Source: Legionella sp.
GTDB taxonomy: Bacteria; Pseudomonadota; Gammaproteobacteria; Legionellales; Legionellaceae
Direction: 5' to 3'
NCBI GenBank assembly: GCA_003507515.1
Contig: DNVL01000158.1
Coordinates: forward strand, 1-12,012
Length of the DNA: 12,012 nt
Part shown: piece by piece, positions 8,700-12,012 of the stretch
Layout of the letters: every line of letters starts with the position of its first letter
Position numbering within the stretch: position 1 is the first letter of the stretch
The notes under the pieces: model-generated
What the model was told of the DNA's origin: nothing
Database searches by the model: none
The model's input: only the letters and a program-made list of their open reading frames with translations
Position numbers and translations under genes: made by a program

Positions 8700-11600
8700 G
8701 ATATCAAAAAAATATCGCCTAAAATTAATTGTCTGTCTGAAAAAAATAAAAAGGCAATAAACAATAAATTAAATATAACCAATGATTATATGATCGATAT
8801 TGCAAAACATTACGTACAACATAAAGAATTAAACATGGGTGAATCAAATAAAAAATATAACGCAACAAAGAACAATAAATTAATCACGATTGAAATCAGT
8901 TTATTGGAACTGATGAGTCAATATAATTTACGGGTTAATATGAAGAAAGACCTGCCATTTATCGACATTGGAATAGACTCGTTAACATGCGTATTAATAG
9001 CCAGTGCGATTTACCAGAAATTTCATGTTGAATTAGTCCCGTTTGAGTTATTGAAGCCCGATTTTACATTCCGTAAATTAACGCAATACTTATTGAGTCA
9101 AATAAAGATCAATCATCAAGAAACATCCGAAGTGGATATGTGTGGTACTCATGATAATTGGTTGTCTTATAGTCAGAAGCAGATATGGGAAGATGAGAAA
9201 ATTTTTTTAAGCACAAGCAGAAACAATATGTTTTCAGCTTACCAAGTCGAAGACGATATTGATATCAGTATGATGGAAAACACATTTGCCCAGTTAATGG
9301 CTCGCCATGATTCGTTGCGGTTTTCTTTTTTGGAAACGAATGAAGAACCCGCGCTGCAATTAAATGACTTGCAATCCATCCATTTCAAAATCAACGCGTT
9401 TTCAAGTGATAACGATGAGGATATTCAGCGATATGTAACCCAATTTAGACAAGAACCCTTTGATCTTTCCGCGCCCCCCCTATTCAGAGTGTCCGTTGTT
9501 AGGAGAAAAAATGGGGGGGCAGTACTCCTGTTCTGTATTCACCATGTCATTCATGACGGATGGTCGCTAAATATACTGATGGGTGAGTTGAGTACTATTT
9601 ATAATGCTTATTCTAAACAAATTTCACAGCCTCATCTGAGTGAATCATCATCTTACATTCATTTCATTCAATGGCAGCAGCGTCATATTTCTAAAGAATT
9701 ACTCGAGAAACAGGCTAATTTTTGGAAAAAGAAATTATTGCATATACCAAAAATCGATCTGAGCTATGATAAACCAAGAAAAGAGGAATATGAAAAACCG
9801 CTCAACCATCGTATTTCATTTAAAATAAATTCCAAAATCACTCGAAAACTTAAAAATATATCGTTCATAAATAAAGTCACCATGTATGATACACTATCAT
9901 CTGCTTTTGGGATTTTTTTATCCCACTACGCCAATCAAAATGATGTCAATTTCATTACGGTTGTTTCGGGTCGGCATCATCCAAACTTGGCTAATATTAT
10001 AGGGTGTTTTTCCAGATTGATATTGGTCCGAATGACCATTGATAATGACATGTCATTTAGTGATTTAATTAAAAAAAACAAAAGAGAAATCGATCAGATA
10101 TTCAAGAACCAAGATTTACCATTAAATAAAATAATGGAGCTAATAGGAGAGCATGTTAATTCAAAAATCCATGCGTTTAATCAAGCGGGTTTTATTTTTC
10201 AAAGCTATCCAATCCATCCTCTCACGATTAATGATGCGGTATGCAAACGAGTTTTTTCAGATGATAAGGCAGAGCTCATTTATGACGTTTGTGATGAGTG
10301 TCGGTTTGGAAACCTTGTTTGTTATATGCAAGAATATGCATCGGAATTACACTGCGTATTTGAATACAATACCACTCTTTTTGATGCGAAACGAATCAGC
10401 TACATGATTGATTCATTCAAGACGCTTCTTACATATATAGGTAAAGGTTCAAATGAGCCAGCCCGTTCCATACCATTGGTATCCAGCAAGCAACACAAGT
10501 TGTTGTTTGATAAGTGGAATCAACCTAAAGTGAGCTATTCAAGTCATGAAAGTGTATTGCATTATTTCTCTGAACAGGTTATTGCGCGTGAACACTCGTT
10601 GGCCGTCATACACAATGAATTCAGTTTAACGTATGGTGAATTAGACAAAATGAGCAATCAACTGGCTCGACACCTCAGAAAAGAGGGGGTTGATCATGAA
10701 GTGCCGGTTGGAATTTTGCTGGATCAAGGTCTAACAAGGATTGTCGCCTTATTAGGTATCATTAAAGCAGGTGGATGCTATGTTCCATTAGAAATTGACA
10801 TGCCTGCTCACCGTATGAAAAAAATACTGAGCGATGCAAATATCCAGTTCGTTATTACCGATAGTGAAACAGGTCTACCTATTATTAATCAGCATTATCC
10901 GGAGATTAAATCCGTTTTAATAACAGACACGAGCCTTCAATCAGAATCCTGCTCTTCGCTCTTGGATATTACAAATCCTGTGCAATTGGCTTATATCATG
11001 TACACGTCTGGATCCACGGGAAATCCAAAGGGCATTGCAATAGAACAAAGTGGAATTTTGAGATTGGTCAAATCACCCAATTATATAGATATTCGTTCGG
11101 CAGACTGCATTTCTCAAACATCACGCTTTGGATTCGACGTTGCAACGTTCGAAATTTGGGGGGCATTACTCAATGGGGCAACATTGGTTCTTATTGATAA
11201 AAATATATTACTTGATGCGAACTTATTAAGTGATTCTATAAAAGATAAACACATCTCCATTTTATTTCTAACGACGCAACTATTTCATACTTACGCTCAC
11301 TTGGCCCCTCATTTGTTTCACAACCTGAATTATTTGGTTGTAGCAGGGGAGGCTGTTTTGCATGAAGCAGTTGAACGAATATTAATTCAAAAAAACAAGC
11401 CGTTTTGTTTTATTAATGCTTATGGCCCCACAGAAATTACAACGTTTGCGACAGCGTATTGGATTAAAAATAGCAACCAGTTAGTTAATCCGGTTCCTAT
11501 TGGAAAACCGATTACTGGAACACAAGTGTACGTGTTGAATCATGCATTAAATCCAAGCCCAATCGGTGCTCCAGGACGGTTGTATGTCGGTGGTTTGGGA

Positions 11601-12012
11601 GTGGCAAGAGGGTATATTAATCAAGCACATCTGACGCATGAAAAGTTTATTTTTCATTTGGATAACAGACTTTATGATACCGGGGATATGGTGACTTGGA
11701 AATCAGATGGTCATTTGAAATATCTCGGACGAGAAGACAACCAAGTTAAGATTAACGGTTATCGTCTTGAGCTGGATGAAATTGAAGCGCAATTGGAGAC
11801 ACATCATGTTGTAGTTCAGGCAATAGTGATGGTTAAAAATGACCATTACCATCGGAATTTGGTTGCTTATGTGTTATTGGAGCCCGGAAATGAGCTGAGT
11901 AAGCTCAATTTATATCATTATCTTAAAACAATGTTGCCTCAATATATGCTGCCAAAATTTTATTATCAAATTGACAAGGTTCCCCTTACAGTAACAGGCA
12001 AAGCAGATCATA
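7131..12012 (+). CDS. Nonribosomal peptide synthetase with FkbH-type loading module (FkbH-ACP-C-A..., 3' end outside window)
   Basis: One open frame of 1627 codons runs without a stop from ATG 7131 to the window edge. In order it encodes an FkbH-like HAD/acyltransferase region (residues 1-523), a Lys/Asn-rich linker (524-583), a carrier domain (584-659, Ser617), a condensation domain (about 677-1110) and an adenylation domain (about 1139-1627). It should load a three-carbon unit derived from a glycolytic phosphate onto the carrier and condense it with an amino acid, starting a peptide-like secondary metabolite. The start is secure: an in-frame TAA lies at 7116-7118, no other start codon comes between, and AAGG (7117-7120) sits 10 bases upstream of the ATG. 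The gene is far richer in A/T than sucA-pdxH, suggesting acquisition by transfer. A carrier for the adenylated amino acid and later modules must follow outside the window. The domain calls are firm; the product is unknown. Confidence 0.93.
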   Translation, partial: MIHIASTYTANALGFTLNAILQKFCDQDVCFHYNQVFQQALWPNSEFNENNNGLNVILIRSVDIFSQEKEKNGNLHDLTVTLNRLQKTMRVPLLIILTPTQTSTIEDKQYYCTLENNLKSAMEPNVNTVFVSSKEIEILSNTPFIFDNLTDKYGHIPYTMEFYNVLAMCIARKYSLLTRKPYKVIVLDCDGTLWNGVVEEDGVAGLAIHEDYLSLQRFMVELYQAGFLLCLCSKNSEISVLNVFQERKEMVLDINKHICSYRMNWLPKSTNIQSLAEELDLGLDGFIFIDDNPVECAEVKAALPAVLVIHLSFVKSEKEELTSGMEFLRNIWAFDTKNKSFEDEKRTEFYKQNRMRHALKSNSSSYDIFLKNLKIKTNIHRANPDELERIIQLSQRTNQFNLFPNAVSDIEFSARIIQQQSGCLVIDVSDKYGEYGLVGVVVYDITNDELLVRNFFLSCRILGREIEYVIIQYLAKIAEKNNKNSIKLLFKITDRNIPGICFIQHLAGHVDLHVTDHITLLLSDIKKISPKINCLSEKNKKAINNKLNITNDYMIDIAKHYVQHKELNMGESNKKYNATKNNKLITIEISLLELMSQYNLRVNMKKDLPFIDIGIDSLTCVLIASAIYQKFHVELVPFELLKPDFTFRKLTQYLLSQIKINHQETSEVDMCGTHDNWLSYSQKQIWEDEKIFLSTSRNNMFSAYQVEDDIDISMMENTFAQLMARHDSLRFSFLETNEEPALQLNDLQSIHFKINAFSSDNDEDIQRYVTQFRQEPFDLSAPPLFRVSVVRRKNGGAVLLFCIHHVIHDGWSLNILMGELSTIYNAYSKQISQPHLSESSSYIHFIQWQQRHISKELLEKQANFWKKKLLHIPKIDLSYDKPRKEEYEKPLNHRISFKINSKITRKLKNISFINKVTMYDTLSSAFGIFLSHYANQNDVNFITVVSGRHHPNLANIIGCFSRLILVRMTIDNDMSFSDLIKKNKREIDQIFKNQDLPLNKIMELIGEHVNSKIHAFNQAGFIFQSYPIHPLTINDAVCKRVFSDDKAELIYDVCDECRFGNLVCYMQEYASELHCVFEYNTTLFDAKRISYMIDSFKTLLTYIGKGSNEPARSIPLVSSKQHKLLFDKWNQPKVSYSSHESVLHYFSEQVIAREHSLAVIHNEFSLTYGELDKMSNQLARHLRKEGVDHEVPVGILLDQGLTRIVALLGIIKAGGCYVPLEIDMPAHRMKKILSDANIQFVITDSETGLPIINQHYPEIKSVLITDTSLQSESCSSLLDITNPVQLAYIMYTSGSTGNPKGIAIEQSGILRLVKSPNYIDIRSADCISQTSRFGFDVATFEIWGALLNGATLVLIDKNILLDANLLSDSIKDKHISILFLTTQLFHTYAHLAPHLFHNLNYLVVAGEAVLHEAVERILIQKNKPFCFINAYGPTEITTFATAYWIKNSNQLVNPVPIGKPITGTQVYVLNHALNPSPIGAPGRLYVGGLGVARGYINQAHLTHEKFIFHLDNRLYDTGDMVTWKSDGHLKYLGREDNQVKINGYRLELDEIEAQLETHHVVVQAIVMVKNDHYHRNLVAYVLLEPGNELSKLNLYHYLKTMLPQYMLPKFYYQIDKVPLTVTGKADH
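8700..8879 (+). other. Lys/Asn-rich interdomain linker (residues 524-583)
   Basis: This 60-residue stretch between the FkbH region and the carrier domain is dominated by Lys, Asn and Ile and lacks recognisable motifs. Its DNA is the most A/T-rich of the window (13 G or C in bases 8701-8760). It is probably a flexible tether that lets the carrier reach both the loading domain and the condensation domain. Confidence 0.55.
8880..9107 (+). other. Acyl carrier domain of the loading module (residues 584-659)
   Basis: The fold pattern is a four-helix carrier: LLELMSQ helix, then DIGIDSLTCVLIA with the phosphopantetheine serine at Ser617 (codon 8979-8981), and a final helix ending in LTQYLLSQIK. The DSL motif with GID before it is closer to acyl carrier domains of polyketide/fatty-acid type than to the GGHS/GGDS of amino-acid-loading carriers. 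This fits a hydroxyacyl cargo supplied by the FkbH domain. A phosphopantetheinyl transferase must be encoded elsewhere. Confidence 0.85.
9159..10470 (+). other. Condensation domain (residues about 677-1113)
   Basis: It should join the acyl group on the upstream carrier to the amino acid held by the next carrier. Visible core motifs are C1 (LSYSQKQIW, from residue 678), C2 (RHDSLRFSF), and C3 HHVIHDG (804-810) with catalytic His805 and the structural Asp809. C4-like YIHFIQWQ, C5 IIGCFSRLILVRM (Gly958) and C6-like NQDLPLNKIME follow. The catalytic motif is intact. C5 departs from the usual IGxFVNT (SR in place of VN), and I cannot recognise a clear C7. This suggests a divergent or starter-type subclass accepting a non-amino-acyl donor; the subclass is an inference. 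Confidence 0.88.
9473..9520. repeat. GCCCCCCC / GGGGGGGC inverted pair inside the synthetase gene
   Basis: C7 at 9474-9480 and G7 at 9513-9519 lie 32 bases apart and form a perfect 8-base inverted repeat with the flanking G and C. They encode PP and GG in the condensation domain. The surrounding gene is A/T-rich, so two such tracts stand out. They could form an mRNA hairpin or be prone to slippage. Confidence 0.6.
10545..12012 (+). other. Adenylation domain (residues about 1139-1627), complete to motif A10
   Basis: It activates an amino acid as the aminoacyl-AMP for the following carrier. Motifs are A1 LTYGEL (1166), A2 KAGGCYVPLE, A3 YTSGSTGNPKG (1291), A4 FDVATFEIW (1335), A5 NAYGPTE (1429-1435), A6 GGLGVARGYI, A7 DTGD (Asp1519), A8 GREDNQVKINGYRLEL, A9 LPQYMLP and A10 TVTGKADH with Lys1624. 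Aligned by eye to GrsA, the ten pocket residues are D1336 V1337 F1340 F1379 V1403 A1405 A1430 T1438 F1439 K1624. Asp at the first position means an ordinary alpha-amino acid. The pocket is hydrophobic and partly like a valine code I remember, so a non-polar side chain is my tentative guess. Confidence 0.9.

Noticed and set aside
8696..8720. Small inverted repeat GATAT...ATATC around an A run
   Set aside because: The arms are five bases in very A/T-rich coding DNA, which is expected by chance.
10153..10407. 84-codon open frame on the + strand
   Set aside because: It lies in another frame inside the condensation domain, whose own frame is open and carries family motifs.

Overview
The window looks like a Gammaproteobacterium with moderate GC. 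The succinate dehydrogenase and 2-oxoglutarate dehydrogenase/succinyl-CoA ligase genes lie in the order sdhB-sucA-sucB-sucC-sucD, and the proteins closely resemble their Escherichia coli counterparts. A Legionella/Coxiella-type relative is my best guess from base composition and from the order sdh-suc-pdxH. That is inference and not proven by the sequence alone.

Positions 1-6330 are a compact TCA-cycle operon on the + strand. It holds the last 70 residues of SdhB, then complete SucA (E1 of the 2-oxoglutarate dehydrogenase complex), SucB (E2), SucC and SucD (succinyl-CoA ligase beta and alpha). Gaps between genes are 15-25 bases and each gene has a visible ribosome binding site. Together they carry 2-oxoglutarate to succinyl-CoA and then to succinate, making ATP/GTP; succinate dehydrogenase (sdhB tail) takes succinate onward. 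The E3 gene (lpd) is not in the window. A strong hairpin at 6351-6382 separates sucD from pdxH (6407-7054), which encodes pyridoxamine/pyridoxine 5'-phosphate oxidase.

After a 76-base gap with an 18-base palindrome, composition turns AT-rich and one uninterrupted reading frame runs from 7131 off the right edge (at least 1627 codons). It encodes the N-terminal part of a nonribosomal peptide synthetase with an unusual loading module. The order is FkbH-type HAD/acyltransferase (glyceryl-loading family), a Lys/Asn-rich linker, an ACP-like carrier domain with Ser617, a condensation domain with intact HHxxxDG, and an adenylation domain complete through motif A10. The expected chemistry is transfer of a three-carbon glycolytic unit (glyceryl or a derivative) to the carrier, then condensation with an amino acid chosen by the adenylation domain. 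This is the accessory and most interesting part of the window. The rest of the assembly line and its tailoring genes must lie to the right.

There is no gene-free stretch over 300 bases, and I saw no tRNA, rRNA, CRISPR array or insertion sequence.
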